64,000 bases of DNA. Source: an uncultured Elusimicrobiales bacterium (lineage in GTDB: Bacteria > Elusimicrobiota > Elusimicrobia > Elusimicrobiales > Elusimicrobiaceae). The notes under the pieces were generated by a model. That model had not been told where the DNA came from. It ran no database searches and saw only the letters and a list, made by a program, of their open reading frames with translations. Below are positions 21,582 to 30,113 of the stretch, one piece after another (position 1 is the first letter of the stretch; every line of letters begins with the position of its first letter). Location: assembly GCA_944325225.1 (NCBI GenBank), contig CALUZQ010000002.1, positions 1-64,000 of the forward strand, written 5' to 3'. The position numbers and the translations under genes are program-made.

Positions 21582-21666
21582 CGGAGAGGGAGGGATTTGA
21601 ACCCTCGAAACCTTGCGGTTTACAGGTTTTCGAGACCTGCTGTTTCAACCACTCACACACCTCTCC
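21582..21666 (-). tRNA. tRNA-Ser(CGA)
   Basis: The minus strand folds as a tRNA with a long variable arm, as in tRNA-Ser. The 7-bp acceptor stem is GGAGAGG/CCTCTCC with discriminator G; the anticodon stem CAGGT/ACCTG encloses CTCGAAA, giving anticodon CGA (codon UCG). The T arm is GAGGG-TTCGAAT-CCCTC. CCA is not encoded. Its 3' end faces the integrase, so it is the likely attachment site. Confidence 0.93.
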
Positions 21667-21761
21667 AATTATACCGTCGCCGAGTGGTGGGCATCGGGTA
21701 TCTGCCTTTATTATACAAAACTTCAGGCCGGGGACGGGTATGGTTTTAAAAAATCCGCAAT

Positions 21762-22637
21762 TTACTGACGGGAATTCAATTCGCCGCCGTCTATTTCTGG
21801 CGGGGAATCTAACTGTTCCAAAAAGCCGATTGCCGCGGTTTCCATCCATTCCGGATTGTAATGGATTCCCGTAGGCGCGAGAAATTGAACCGTTCCTTTC
21901 GGGGCGTGTGCCGCCAAGGCGCGGCTCATCGTCCAGGGAATGGTTCCGTCCGCCCGGGAAAAACCAATAAATAAAGGAACTTTTACCTGACCGATCTTTT
22001 GTGTGTTGTCAAAATTTTTATTCCACAAAAGCGGTTTTAAAAACAGCGGCAGTATGGCGGCGGCGGAAGTTCCTTCGTATTTCTGGGCCAACATATAGAA
22101 GCCCATATCCGCCATATTGGTAAACGGACTTTGCAGAATTACCGCTCTAAATGCAAGCCGATTGTATTGCGAAGCCAAATGCAGGGCCGGCGCACAGCCC
22201 AGCGCAAAACCCCACAGCACAATATCCTGCGGAAATACCCGCTGTTTAAGCATCAGATAGAACAGCGCAGATCGGGCATCTTCATACATATTTTGTTCGG
22301 AAGGACGGCCGCCACTTTTCCCGTATCCGCGGTAATCAAACAGGAAGATGCCGTATCCTTTTTGGGCATAGGGAAGCACAAAATCTTGAAAACTGTAAAT
22401 ATTGTAGCGGCTTCCGTGGAAAAAGAGCAGGGTGGGTTTACCCGAATCTGCCTTGTGGTAAATGCCATGCAAGGGGGTACCGTCCGGCGCTTCAAAATGT
22501 ACTTCTTCAAAGGGCTGCTGCAGGGAATATATTTGGGCGGAAGGTTTGAAGATAAAATAATCGGTGGCCCGGTCAAAAAATACCGCCCAGGCGGACAGCA
22601 ATACAATTAACAACAAAGCGGGAATATAATTACGCAT
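21762..22637 (-). CDS. Alpha/beta hydrolase paralogue lacking the nucleophile Ser
   Basis: A 291-residue protein from ATG 22637 (GGAGAGGGG upstream); an in-frame GTG at 22655 is less likely. It has an N-terminal membrane anchor or signal (PALLLIVLLSAWAVFF), then FFHGSRYN (oxyanion region), the nucleophile elbow, SRADGTIPW (acid) and TGIHYNPEW (His). The elbow reads GFALG, where the paralogue next door has GHSLG, so the catalytic Ser is Ala. It may be a pseudoenzyme or may act on something without hydrolysis. The two genes look like a tandem duplication. Confidence 0.82.
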   Translation of the reverse strand: MRNYIPALLLIVLLSAWAVFFDRATDYFIFKPSAQIYSLQQPFEEVHFEAPDGTPLHGIYHKADSGKPTLLFFHGSRYNIYSFQDFVLPYAQKGYGIFLFDYRGYGKSGGRPSEQNMYEDARSALFYLMLKQRVFPQDIVLWGFALGCAPALHLASQYNRLAFRAVILQSPFTNMADMGFYMLAQKYEGTSAAAILPLFLKPLLWNKNFDNTQKIGQVKVPLFIGFSRADGTIPWTMSRALAAHAPKGTVQFLAPTGIHYNPEWMETAAIGFLEQLDSPPEIDGGELNSRQ

Positions 22638-22681
22638 AAAAAGGCCCCTCTCCACGCTTTATAGTATCAAAAAAAAGCGGT

Positions 22682-23503
22682 TTAAGAAAGCTTTTTTAGG
22701 AAAGAATCGGCCGCGGGCGCCGCCCAGGAAAACTCGTCGTGCCCGCCGGAGGCCGAAAGAAAGCGGACCGTGTGGGGGATATCGTCGGCCAGCCGGGCGC
22801 TCATGCGCCAGGGAATGGTGGCGTCAGCGCGGCTCATGCAAACGAGTGTCGGCAAATGCAGCCGCCGGGCGGGGAGAGTATTGTCAAAGCGGTTAGAATA
22901 CAAAAAAGGAGTAACAAAAATTTTGGTGGCCCGGTATAAAAAGGAGCAAGGTTCATAGCGGTGTTTCCATAAACAAACGGCCATATCGGGCGTGCTTAAA
23001 AACGGACTTTGCAAAATAAGGGCTTTAAAGGGCAGTTTCTCCAGCGTAACCGCCGTAAACAAGGCGGGGGCATTGCCCAGCGAATGACCGTACAGCACGA
23101 GGTCCTGCGGACGGATTTTTTTAACACTCATCAGATACCTGGCGGCACTAAGCGCATCTTCAAAAAGTGTCTTTTGGGAAGGCGTGCCGCGAGAGAGTCC
23201 GAAGCCGCGGTAATCAAACATAAAAATTCCATATCCCAACGGGGCGTACGCTTGGGCAAAATTTTCAAAGTGCGATACATTCCCTCCGCGCCCGTGGAAG
23301 AAAAGAAGCGTCGGCCGGCCGGCCTGGGCGGGCAGATAAACGGCGGTAATTTTTTTGCCGTCTGGCGCGTCAAAAGCGGCTTTTTCAAAGGGAAGCTTCA
23401 GCGGCCAGCGTTTTTTTTGCGGGCGGAAAATAATACGCGCCCCAAGGCGGGATAAACCTACCCATACGCTAAGCAACGCCGCCGTGATAAACAGATATAG
23501 CAT
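22682..23503 (-). CDS. Alpha/beta hydrolase, membrane-anchored
   Basis: A 273-residue protein of the esterase/lipase-like alpha/beta hydrolase family (FFHGRGGNVSHF, nucleophile elbow LYGHSLGNAP, acid in SRADATIPW, His in GGHDEF). An N-terminal hydrophobic segment (LYLFITAALLSVWVGL) anchors or exports it. I chose ATG 23503 over the ATG at 23539 because a TATAAT box lies between them, only six bases before ATG 23503. The transcript would therefore have no leader. The substrate is unknown. Confidence 0.82.
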   Translation of the reverse strand: MLYLFITAALLSVWVGLSRLGARIIFRPQKKRWPLKLPFEKAAFDAPDGKKITAVYLPAQAGRPTLLFFHGRGGNVSHFENFAQAYAPLGYGIFMFDYRGFGLSRGTPSQKTLFEDALSAARYLMSVKKIRPQDLVLYGHSLGNAPALFTAVTLEKLPFKALILQSPFLSTPDMAVCLWKHRYEPCSFLYRATKIFVTPFLYSNRFDNTLPARRLHLPTLVCMSRADATIPWRMSARLADDIPHTVRFLSASGGHDEFSWAAPAADSFLKKLS

Positions 23504-23509
23504 ACTTAT

Positions 23510-23549
23510 ATTATAGCTTTTCCGTTCATTCGGACGCATTTAGTATAAT
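23510..23549. promoter_or_regulatory. Divergent promoters close to both start codons
   Basis: TATAAT occurs on the minus strand at 23515-23510, six bases before ATG 23503, and on the plus strand at 23544-23549, seven bases before ATG 23557. Transcripts starting at the usual distance would begin at or next to the start codons, so both mRNAs may be leaderless. The -35 matches are poor. Confidence 0.5.
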
Positions 23550-23556
23550 AAACCAT

Positions 23557-24426
23557 ATGAATCAAAAACATACGGCGAATGCTTTCCTACCCAACGATTT
23601 TTTCCCTTCCTTGTGGGCTTCTCTGCCGGATTGGACGGCGCCGCTGTGCGGACTGACGGGCGCTGTTTTATTTTTAGCCGGTACGGTGTGCTTTGTGGCC
23701 TATAATTGGAATGTGTTGGGAGCACTTGGGAAGTTTGCTCTGCCGCTTATTGGGCTGGTGGGCTGTGCGGCCGGCGGCTATATAAAAGGATTGGAAAGCG
23801 GCGCGGGTAAAGTTTGTTCTTTTGCCTGCGGTTTATTTATCGGTCTGTTTTGGACTGTTTACGGGCAGGTGTTCCAGACGGGTGCTTTTGTGTATGAGTT
23901 TTGTTTGGGCTGGGCCGTTAGTTTGGTGCCGCTTGCGCTGGTGGCGGGAAACCGCTGGCTGTGGCTGTTGTTGGCGGCGGTGGTCAATCTGTATATCCTT
24001 TCTTTTTTAGATCTGTTGATTTATGTGCAGCATGCTTGGATTCTGTTTGTGTTCAATATCGCCTGCTTTGCCGTTAGCGAATGGGCGGCCCGGCGAAGCG
24101 GAAAGGGCGGTTGGTTTTCGCTGTTCTTTTTGGCGGCGGCTTTGTCGGGCTGTTTCTTGACGGCAGTGGGCCGGTGGGGAGTATCTTTTTGGGGGAATTT
24201 AGGTCTGATATTGCTGGTGGGTTTTTATGCGTGGCGGTTTAAACGCGGTGCGGCACAGCTTGGGTTTTGTGCGCTCGCGTTGGATATACTGCTGGCGGAG
24301 CGGATTATTTCTTCTCTACATTACGGAAACGGAATAATTACGGTAACGGCGTTGCTGTTGGTGTTTGTATGCAGTGCGGCGGGAGTCTATGGTTTAAGTC
24401 GGCCGGAGGAAGCAAATGACTGCTGA
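23557..24426 (+). CDS. DUF2157 membrane protein
   Basis: A 289-residue membrane protein with about eight hydrophobic segments. It begins with an N-terminal soluble stretch and then GAVLFLAGTVCFVAYNWNVLG, the typical start of DUF2157 proteins. It overlaps the next gene by 11 bp, and with the following two genes forms the common DUF2157, DUF4401, GDYXXLXY set. The joint function is not known; an envelope role is likely. Confidence 0.8.
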   Translation: MNQKHTANAFLPNDFFPSLWASLPDWTAPLCGLTGAVLFLAGTVCFVAYNWNVLGALGKFALPLIGLVGCAAGGYIKGLESGAGKVCSFACGLFIGLFWTVYGQVFQTGAFVYEFCLGWAVSLVPLALVAGNRWLWLLLAAVVNLYILSFLDLLIYVQHAWILFVFNIACFAVSEWAARRSGKGGWFSLFFLAAALSGCFLTAVGRWGVSFWGNLGLILLVGFYAWRFKRGAAQLGFCALALDILLAERIISSLHYGNGIITVTALLLVFVCSAAGVYGLSRPEEANDC

Positions 24427-25327
24427 TACAGAAAAGAAACTGCCTTTTATGGTAGCTGCCCTGTTGGCGCTGGGGGCCTGGCTGGCGTGTTTGACAGCGT
24501 TATTTTTAATAGGAAGAACTAATTTTTTATGGACCGGGGCCGTGTTCACAGCGTTGGCGGCTTGGTTTGTCTATATGGCTGGCCGAAAAAGCGGTAAGCT
24601 GGGTGCGTTTTTAGAGCAGGCGGCGCTGGCGTTTTCGTTATGCGGCAAAGCCCTGCTGATTTTTGGATTCGCTGTTTTATGGTCTTTAACCGCCGGGCAG
24701 GTGTGCTGGCTGGTATGGGGTATGACGGCGCTTAGTTATCCCGTCTTTACACAGAAAATGGACCGCGCCGTGATGAGCTTTGCCAGTGTGCTGATTTTGC
24801 TGATATGGGTTTTTCAGCATAGGGCGGTTATGGGGCCGTATATGGAAAGTTTGAGCGTACTGCTGTTTGTGTCGGCGTATGTACTGTTTTTGGTACCGAA
24901 CGAAAAGCTCCGGCCGCTGGCCTGGGGAATCTTGCCCGGCTGTGCGGCGGGGTTTGTGTTTTCGCTGATTGGACAGGAAGATTTTTTCATATCGCTGAAT
25001 CCTTTATTCTTAGCCGTTTGTTTGTGCGCGGTGTATGGCTGGCGCGCCCGGGAAAAATGCCAGGTAGGGGTGGTGGCGCTTATTTTATTTCTTTCCTATC
25101 TGACCAATACCGGCACGGTAATGGGAATAGCCCTTTTGGCGCTGGGCTTTGTGCAAAAAAGCGTGAGTATGAAAATAGTTGGGGCGGCGGTGTTTGCGCT
25201 GTCGCTGGTGTGGCTGTACTATCAGATGAAAACGACGCTGTTAGTCAAAGCATACTATCTGTGGGCGTCGGGGCTTATACTGCTGGCGGTGTATGGCTGG
25301 CAGAAAAGGGGGTTGTATGCGCGCTAA
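24416..25327 (+). CDS. DUF4401 membrane protein
   Basis: A 303-residue membrane protein with about ten hydrophobic segments and little soluble sequence. It matches the DUF4401 type mainly by position between a DUF2157 protein and a GDYXXLXY protein and by its architecture. It overlaps its neighbours at both ends, so the three are translationally coupled. Confidence 0.7.
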   Translation: MTADTEKKLPFMVAALLALGAWLACLTALFLIGRTNFLWTGAVFTALAAWFVYMAGRKSGKLGAFLEQAALAFSLCGKALLIFGFAVLWSLTAGQVCWLVWGMTALSYPVFTQKMDRAVMSFASVLILLIWVFQHRAVMGPYMESLSVLLFVSAYVLFLVPNEKLRPLAWGILPGCAAGFVFSLIGQEDFFISLNPLFLAVCLCAVYGWRAREKCQVGVVALILFLSYLTNTGTVMGIALLALGFVQKSVSMKIVGAAVFALSLVWLYYQMKTTLLVKAYYLWASGLILLAVYGWQKRGLYAR

Positions 25328-25757
25328 AATTTTTTTAGGGGCGGCTTGCTTGCTGACGGTTTTGTTGGGCGGATATGCTTATTACACGCAAGCCGCGCGG
25401 CAAAACGCGCCCGTGTTTTATTTTGAAATGGCTCCCGTGGATCCGCGGGCGATGTTAAGCGGGGATTATATGGCCCTTTCCTATGAACTGGAGAACGCGG
25501 TACGGGCGGACTTGCGCGGCCGCGGCACCCTTACCTTTTATGCTGCGCCAAACAGCGTGGTGCAAGCGGGCTACACAAAACGACCCGTAAAAATTGCTTA
25601 CCACGGACGGCGTTTTCAATTGCCGCACCAATTCTATTTTCAAGAAGCCACCGGCCAAAAGTACGAAAACGCTGCATATGCCCAAATGCGCAGGTTGCCG
25701 GGCGGAAGATTTTTGATAGATGCTTTGACGGACGAAAACTTTAACGAAATTAAATAG
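25317..25757 (+). CDS. GDYXXLXY-motif protein
   Basis: A 146-residue protein from ATG 25317 (GGGGG upstream; an ATG at 25293 would increase the overlap). It has an N-terminal membrane segment (IFLGAACLLTVLLGGYAYY), then DPRAMLSGDYMALSYEL with the family's name motif near residues 44-54. The C-terminal domain is probably periplasmic. It completes the three-gene set with the two preceding membrane proteins. Confidence 0.82.
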   Translation: MRAKIFLGAACLLTVLLGGYAYYTQAARQNAPVFYFEMAPVDPRAMLSGDYMALSYELENAVRADLRGRGTLTFYAAPNSVVQAGYTKRPVKIAYHGRRFQLPHQFYFQEATGQKYENAAYAQMRRLPGGRFLIDALTDENFNEIK

Positions 25758-25767
25758 AGGTTCTAAT

Positions 25768-26595
25768 ATGAGCGAAAATTGCAACCACGATTGCAGCTCC
25801 TGCAGCGCCAACTGCTCCAGCCGCAACCCGGGCCAAATGCCCAAAGACAAACCCCACTTGAGAAGCCGCATTAAACATGTGATAGGTGTCGTCAGCGGCA
25901 AAGGCGGGGTGGGAAAATCGTTTGTTACCGGGCTGCTGGCGGCCGAAATGACGCGCCGCGGTTACTCCTGCGGCATTTTAGACGCCGACATTACCGGCCC
26001 GTCTATTCCCAAAATGTTCGGTATTCACGAACGAGCCACCGGCGACCAGGACGGCATTTATCCCGTCAAAAGCCAGGAAGGCGTGCAGGTGATGTCGTTA
26101 AATTTGTTGTTGGAAAAAGAAACCGACCCCGTCATTTGGCGCGGAGCGCTGATTACGGGTACCGTGCGCCAGTTTTGGACGGATGTCATCTGGGAAGATA
26201 TAGATTACCTGTTTATTGATATGCCGCCCGGCACCGGCGATGTAACGCTGACGGTGTTCCAATCCCTGCCTATTGACGGAATTGTGATTGTATCCTCCCC
26301 GCAGGAACTGGTGCAGATGATTGTGGGCAAAGCCGTTAAAATGGCCCAGATGATGCAGGTGCCCGTGCTGGGGCTGGTGGAAAATATGAGTTATTTGAAA
26401 TGCCCCGACTGCGGCAAAGAGATTGAACTTTTCGGCAAAAGCCATGCCGAAGAAATGGGGCGGGAATTTCATATTGCGCCGGTGATGCGCGTGCCGTTAA
26501 ATCCGGCCGTGGCCAAAGCCGCTGACGAAGGCCGCATAGAATTCGTGCGCGAGGAGGCCATTTCTCCGCTGGCCGATAAATTCGCCGCGCTGTAA
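25768..26595 (+). CDS. mrp: Mrp/NBP35-type Fe-S cluster carrier ATPase
   Basis: A 275-residue P-loop protein with the deviant Walker A GKGGVGKSF near residues 44-52, ADITGPSIPKMFG, DMPPGTGDVTLT, and a C-terminal CPDC pair that binds the bridging Fe-S cluster. The N-terminus has four Cys (CNHDCSSCSANC), as in NBP35-type carriers. It assembles and delivers [4Fe-4S] clusters. It starts ten bases after the GDYXXLXY gene and is followed by a terminator. Confidence 0.9.
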   Translation: MSENCNHDCSSCSANCSSRNPGQMPKDKPHLRSRIKHVIGVVSGKGGVGKSFVTGLLAAEMTRRGYSCGILDADITGPSIPKMFGIHERATGDQDGIYPVKSQEGVQVMSLNLLLEKETDPVIWRGALITGTVRQFWTDVIWEDIDYLFIDMPPGTGDVTLTVFQSLPIDGIVIVSSPQELVQMIVGKAVKMAQMMQVPVLGLVENMSYLKCPDCGKEIELFGKSHAEEMGREFHIAPVMRVPLNPAVAKAADEGRIEFVREEAISPLADKFAAL

Positions 26596-26650
26596 ATCCT
26601 AAGACCGACGCAGAAGCGAACGGAAAGGAACGCTTCCAAGCGGGTAATAC

Positions 26651-26681
26651 ATCTCCGCGTTTTAAGGCGCGGAGATTTTTA
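26651..26681 (+). terminator. Intrinsic terminator after mrp
   Basis: ATCTCCGCG and CGCGGAGAT form a 9-bp stem with an 8-base loop, followed by TTTTAT. Confidence 0.85.
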
Positions 26682-26728
26682 TACCCCGTTTGCTTCAATT
26701 AAATGATAAAATGTGCGTAGAGGAAAAA

Positions 26729-27940
26729 ATGTCTATTTCACTAAGTAAGTTAGCCAGTCAAATCGGCGATTCGCCGACTTTAAAAATTAATGCCAAAGCG
26801 CGTGCGCTCAAAGCCGCCGGAGAACCCGTCATTCATTTAGGAGGCGGTGAACCCACTTATCCGGCGCCTGAGTCGGCGGTGGACGCTATTATCCAAAAAG
26901 CGCAAACCCGCAAAATTAAATATACCCCTTCGTCCGGCACACCGGAACTGAAGGCCGCCGTGCTGGGATATACCCAGCAGCATTATGGGCGCAAGTATGA
27001 ATTGAACCAAGTGATTGTTTCCGCCGGTGCCAAACAGGCCTTGTTTAATTTCCTGCTGGCGGCGGTGGATCCGGGCGATGAAGTTATTTTCCCGGCACCG
27101 TATTGGGTAAGCTATCCGGAAATGGTGCGCATGGCGGGCGGAAAACCCGTTATCGTGCACGGAACCCAGGGCGGACTGGGCGTAAGCGCCAACGATATTT
27201 TAAACGCCGTTACCCCGCGTACAAAAGTAATTTTGATTAACAGCCCCTGCAACCCTTCCGGCCAGATTTACAGCGAAGAGTTTATCCGGACCGTGGTAGA
27301 ATTTGCCGAACAAAAAAATATCTTCCTGGTTATGGACGATATTTACCACCAACTTGTTTTTGACGGTAAAAAAACCCCCAATCCGTGTGCGTATGCCAAA
27401 GAAGCCAAAAACCTGGTTATCATCAACGGGGTATCCAAATTGTATGGCTTGACCGGGCTGCGCATCGGCTGGGCGGTATGTGCCAATAACGAACTGATTG
27501 GCGCGATGGGCCGCATACAGGCGCAGAGCACTTCCTGCAACGGCGATTTGTCCGAAGTGGGGGCGGCCGCCGCTTTAAAAGGCGACCAAAGCGTCGTGGC
27601 GGATTTGTGCCGCGTCTTGCAGCAGAACCGCGATGTCTTGCTGGCCGAAGCCGCCAAAATCCCCCATGTGCGGGTGGAAAAACCCGCAGGGACTTTCTAT
27701 TCGTTTATGGATTTTAGCCATTACAACGCCGATTCCAATGCGCTTGCGCAGTACCTGTTGGAAAAAGCGTTGGTGGCCGTAGTGCCCGGTGTGTCCTTCG
27801 GGGCGGAAGGGTACTTGCGTATCAGCTACTGTGCGGATCAGGCCTCTATTATAGAGGGTATGCGCCGCATTCGCTGGGCGCTTGATGAAAACGCTCCGAA
27901 AGAAATTCAAATCGGGGATAAATTACTTACGAGGAATTAA
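26729..27940 (+). CDS. Pyridoxal-phosphate aminotransferase, aspartate type
   Basis: A 403-residue class I/II aminotransferase. Seen are SSGTPELKAAVL near residue 70, the cofactor-binding NSPCNPSGQIY near residue 172, VMDDIYH, and the Lys in NGVSKLYGLTGLRIGW, which forms the Schiff base. Length and motifs fit aspartate (or aromatic) aminotransferase, which makes oxaloacetate for the adjacent pckA. The start ATG 26729 follows GAGGA; an upstream in-frame TTG at 26690 is not credible. Confidence 0.88.
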   Translation: MSISLSKLASQIGDSPTLKINAKARALKAAGEPVIHLGGGEPTYPAPESAVDAIIQKAQTRKIKYTPSSGTPELKAAVLGYTQQHYGRKYELNQVIVSAGAKQALFNFLLAAVDPGDEVIFPAPYWVSYPEMVRMAGGKPVIVHGTQGGLGVSANDILNAVTPRTKVILINSPCNPSGQIYSEEFIRTVVEFAEQKNIFLVMDDIYHQLVFDGKKTPNPCAYAKEAKNLVIINGVSKLYGLTGLRIGWAVCANNELIGAMGRIQAQSTSCNGDLSEVGAAAALKGDQSVVADLCRVLQQNRDVLLAEAAKIPHVRVEKPAGTFYSFMDFSHYNADSNALAQYLLEKALVAVVPGVSFGAEGYLRISYCADQASIIEGMRRIRWALDENAPKEIQIGDKLLTRN

Positions 27941-27941
27941 C

Positions 27942-29558
27942 ATGAAAACACTTAACGCAAAACCGGATTTTTTTAAACCGGATTACGGGCTGGAAAATGC
28001 TGGCATTACGACCGGTAAAACCGTTTATTGGAACTATTCCACCCCGGCTCTGTACCAGGAATCCCTGTCCCGCGGGGAATCCAATATCGTTTACGGCGGC
28101 CCGCTGTGCGTAAGCACCGGCAAACACACCGGCCGCAGCCCCAATGACCGCTTTTTCGTGGAAACAAAAGATATTGAAGGCAAACTCTTTTATAACAAAA
28201 GCAATAAGGGCATTAAACCCGAATACTTTGACAAAATTTTTGCCAAAGTGCAGGAATATGTCAAAGATAAAGACCTTTTCGTGCGCGACGCCTATGTGGG
28301 CTCCAGCGAAGCTTCCCGCTTAAAAGTGCGCGCTATTACGGAATGCGCCTGGACGAACCTGTTTGTCAAAAATATGTTCATTGAACCCAAGCAGGAAGAA
28401 CTTAAATCGTTCGTGCCGGAATTTACGCTCATCTGCCTGCCTAAAATGAAAGTGGATCCCGCCACCGACGGCACGCTGACCGAAACCGCCATTTTGATTA
28501 ACTTTGAAAAGAAAATGATTCTCGTCATCGGCTCTGAATACGGCGGCGAAAATAAGAAAGCGCTTTTTACGGTAATGAACTTCCTCTTGCCGCAAAAAGG
28601 CATTATGACGATGCATTGCTCCGCCAATGTGGGCGATAAGCAGGACAGCGCTATCTTCTTCGGTTTGTCCGGCACCGGCAAAACCACCCTGTCGGCCGAT
28701 ATTACCCGCGGGCTCATCGGCGACGATGAACACGGCTGGGACGAAGAAGGCGTATTTAACTTTGAAGGCGGCTGCTATGCCAAGGTTATTAAACTGAGCC
28801 AGGAGGCCGAACCTCAAATCTACTCCACCACTCACCGCTTTGGCACGGTCTTGGAAAATGTGGTATTTGACCCGGAAACCGGCAAACTTAACTTGGACGA
28901 TGATTCCCTGACGGAAAATACCCGCGCCTGCTATCCGCTGAACTTCATTGAAAATGCGGTGGAATCCAAACGCGCCACCCACCCGAAAAACATCATTTTC
29001 TTAACCTGTGATGCTTTCGGTGTGATGCCGCCTATTTCCAAACTCACGCCCGACCAGGCCCTGTACCACTTTATCAGCGGCTATACCGCCAAAGTGGCCG
29101 GTACGGAAAAAGGCGTTAAAGAACCTACCAGCACCTTCTCTACCTGCTTCGGCGGGCCGTTTATGGCGCTGCACCCCTCCGTGTATGCCGAACTCTTGAA
29201 AAAGAAAATCAAAGAGCACAATGTGGACTGCTGGCTGGTCAACACCGGCTGGATTGGCGGCCCGTACGGCGTGGGGCACCGCATCAGCATTAAGTACACC
29301 CGCGCGCTCTTAAACGCGGCGTTGGACGGCAAATTGGCGAAAGTCCACTTTGTAACCGACCCGGTTTTCGGTTTCCAAATCCCGACCGAGTGCGAAGGCG
29401 TACCGTCTGAAATCTTAAATCCGATGAACTCTTGGGCCAATAAGGAAGAATATATGGTAAAATATGAGTCCTTGGCCAAGTCGTTTATTGAAAACTTCAA
29501 AAAGTATGAAGACGGTTGTTCCAAGGAAGTCTTGGCCGCTGCACCGAAGGTGAAATAA
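27942..29558 (+). CDS. pckA: ATP-dependent phosphoenolpyruvate carboxykinase
   Basis: A 538-residue enzyme that interconverts oxaloacetate and phosphoenolpyruvate with ATP/ADP. Seen are GLSGTGKTTLS (P-loop) near residue 244, IGDDEHGWD with metal-binding residues, and the substrate motif STGKHTGRSPNDRF near residue 52. The length matches bacterial PckA (about 540). It begins two bases after the aminotransferase stop, preceded by GAGGA at ATG 27942. In fermenters it can fix CO2 and yield ATP on the way to succinate. Confidence 0.95.
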   Translation: MKTLNAKPDFFKPDYGLENAGITTGKTVYWNYSTPALYQESLSRGESNIVYGGPLCVSTGKHTGRSPNDRFFVETKDIEGKLFYNKSNKGIKPEYFDKIFAKVQEYVKDKDLFVRDAYVGSSEASRLKVRAITECAWTNLFVKNMFIEPKQEELKSFVPEFTLICLPKMKVDPATDGTLTETAILINFEKKMILVIGSEYGGENKKALFTVMNFLLPQKGIMTMHCSANVGDKQDSAIFFGLSGTGKTTLSADITRGLIGDDEHGWDEEGVFNFEGGCYAKVIKLSQEAEPQIYSTTHRFGTVLENVVFDPETGKLNLDDDSLTENTRACYPLNFIENAVESKRATHPKNIIFLTCDAFGVMPPISKLTPDQALYHFISGYTAKVAGTEKGVKEPTSTFSTCFGGPFMALHPSVYAELLKKKIKEHNVDCWLVNTGWIGGPYGVGHRISIKYTRALLNAALDGKLAKVHFVTDPVFGFQIPTECEGVPSEILNPMNSWANKEEYMVKYESLAKSFIENFKKYEDGCSKEVLAAAPKVK

Positions 29559-29679
29559 CCCGCGCGTACCGGACCAAATTTAACGGGGCCCTGTTGTAGG
29601 GAACACTTACAAAAGGGCTCCAAATATAATAGAATCTAGAAAACGATATTTTCGTATTAGTAACAGGAGAATAAGTAAT

Positions 29680-29937
29680 ATGGCAAAAGCAAATGCAAAA
29701 TTTATGGCCCCTTTAACCCCCAGCGCTGAACTCGCCGCCGTAGTGGGTTCTGCCGCCTTGCCGCGCACCGAAGTCGTAAAGAAGATGTGGGATTACATCA
29801 AGAAAAACGGCTTGCAGGATGCCAAAAACAAACGCATGATCAACGCTGATGAAAAATTAGCCGCTATTTTTGAAGGCAAAAAACAAATCAGCATGTTTGA
29901 TATGAGCAAATATATTTCTAAACACCTGTCCAAATAA
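29680..29937 (+). CDS. SWIB-domain protein
   Basis: An 85-residue protein made entirely of a SWIB/MDM2 domain: LPRTEVVKKMWDYIKKNGLQ, then DAKNKRMINADEKLAAIFEG. The SWIB domain is known mainly from eukaryotic chromatin and p53-binding proteins, but single-domain copies occur in some bacteria, such as Chlamydiae. It has its own promoter region with TATAAT and a good ribosome binding site (CAGGAG). A terminator follows. The role is unknown; DNA or protein binding is likely. Confidence 0.88.
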   Translation: MAKANAKFMAPLTPSAELAAVVGSAALPRTEVVKKMWDYIKKNGLQDAKNKRMINADEKLAAIFEGKKQISMFDMSKYISKHLSK

Positions 29938-29953
29938 CGGTGAACGGAAATTT

Positions 29954-29983
29954 AAAACCCCGCTTAACGGCGGGGTTTTTTTA
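29954..29983 (+). terminator. Intrinsic terminator after the SWIB gene
   Basis: AACCCCGC and GCGGGGTT form a GC-rich stem with a short TTAACG loop, followed by TTTTT. Part of the hairpin sequence recurs at 30025-30042 without a T-run. Confidence 0.85.
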
Positions 29984-30113
29984 TGGAGAAGCGTGCCGTG
30001 CAGCGGCCAAAAACCGATCTATCGGCGCTTAACGGCGGGGGGAATCAGAACGCGCTTTTGTTTTCCCCGCGGGGAATTGCCCGCAACCCCCTACAAACTG
30101 CTACAATAAAAAT

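Larger units (their letters stand above)
1..21582. mobile_element. Podovirus-type prophage, left end outside window
   Basis: A continuous block of phage genes with leftward late and early operons, a divergent repressor, and an integrase facing a tRNA-Ser gene. Head genes follow the order of Bordetella phage BPP-1 and tail genes follow T7 order (gp11, gp12, gp13, gp14). The integrase lies between the phage genome and the 3' end of tRNA-Ser (21582-21666, minus strand), the usual layout for integration into a tRNA 3' end. The right junction should therefore fall within or beside the tRNA. The other att copy, lysis genes and further internal virion genes would lie left of position 1, so completeness cannot be judged. 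The core genes look intact, with no frameshifts seen in capsid, portal, terminase or integrase. Confidence 0.95.

Noticed and set aside
1-21582. Diversity-generating retroelement as in BPP-1
   Set aside because: No reverse transcriptase and no template/variable repeat pair is visible in the part of the prophage present.
22638-22655. GTG start extension of the 21762 hydrolase
   Set aside because: ATG 22637 has the better-placed GGAGAGGGG; the GTG would lie inside that site.
30025-30042. Second terminator after the SWIB gene
   Set aside because: Only part of the hairpin sequence recurs and there is no T-run.
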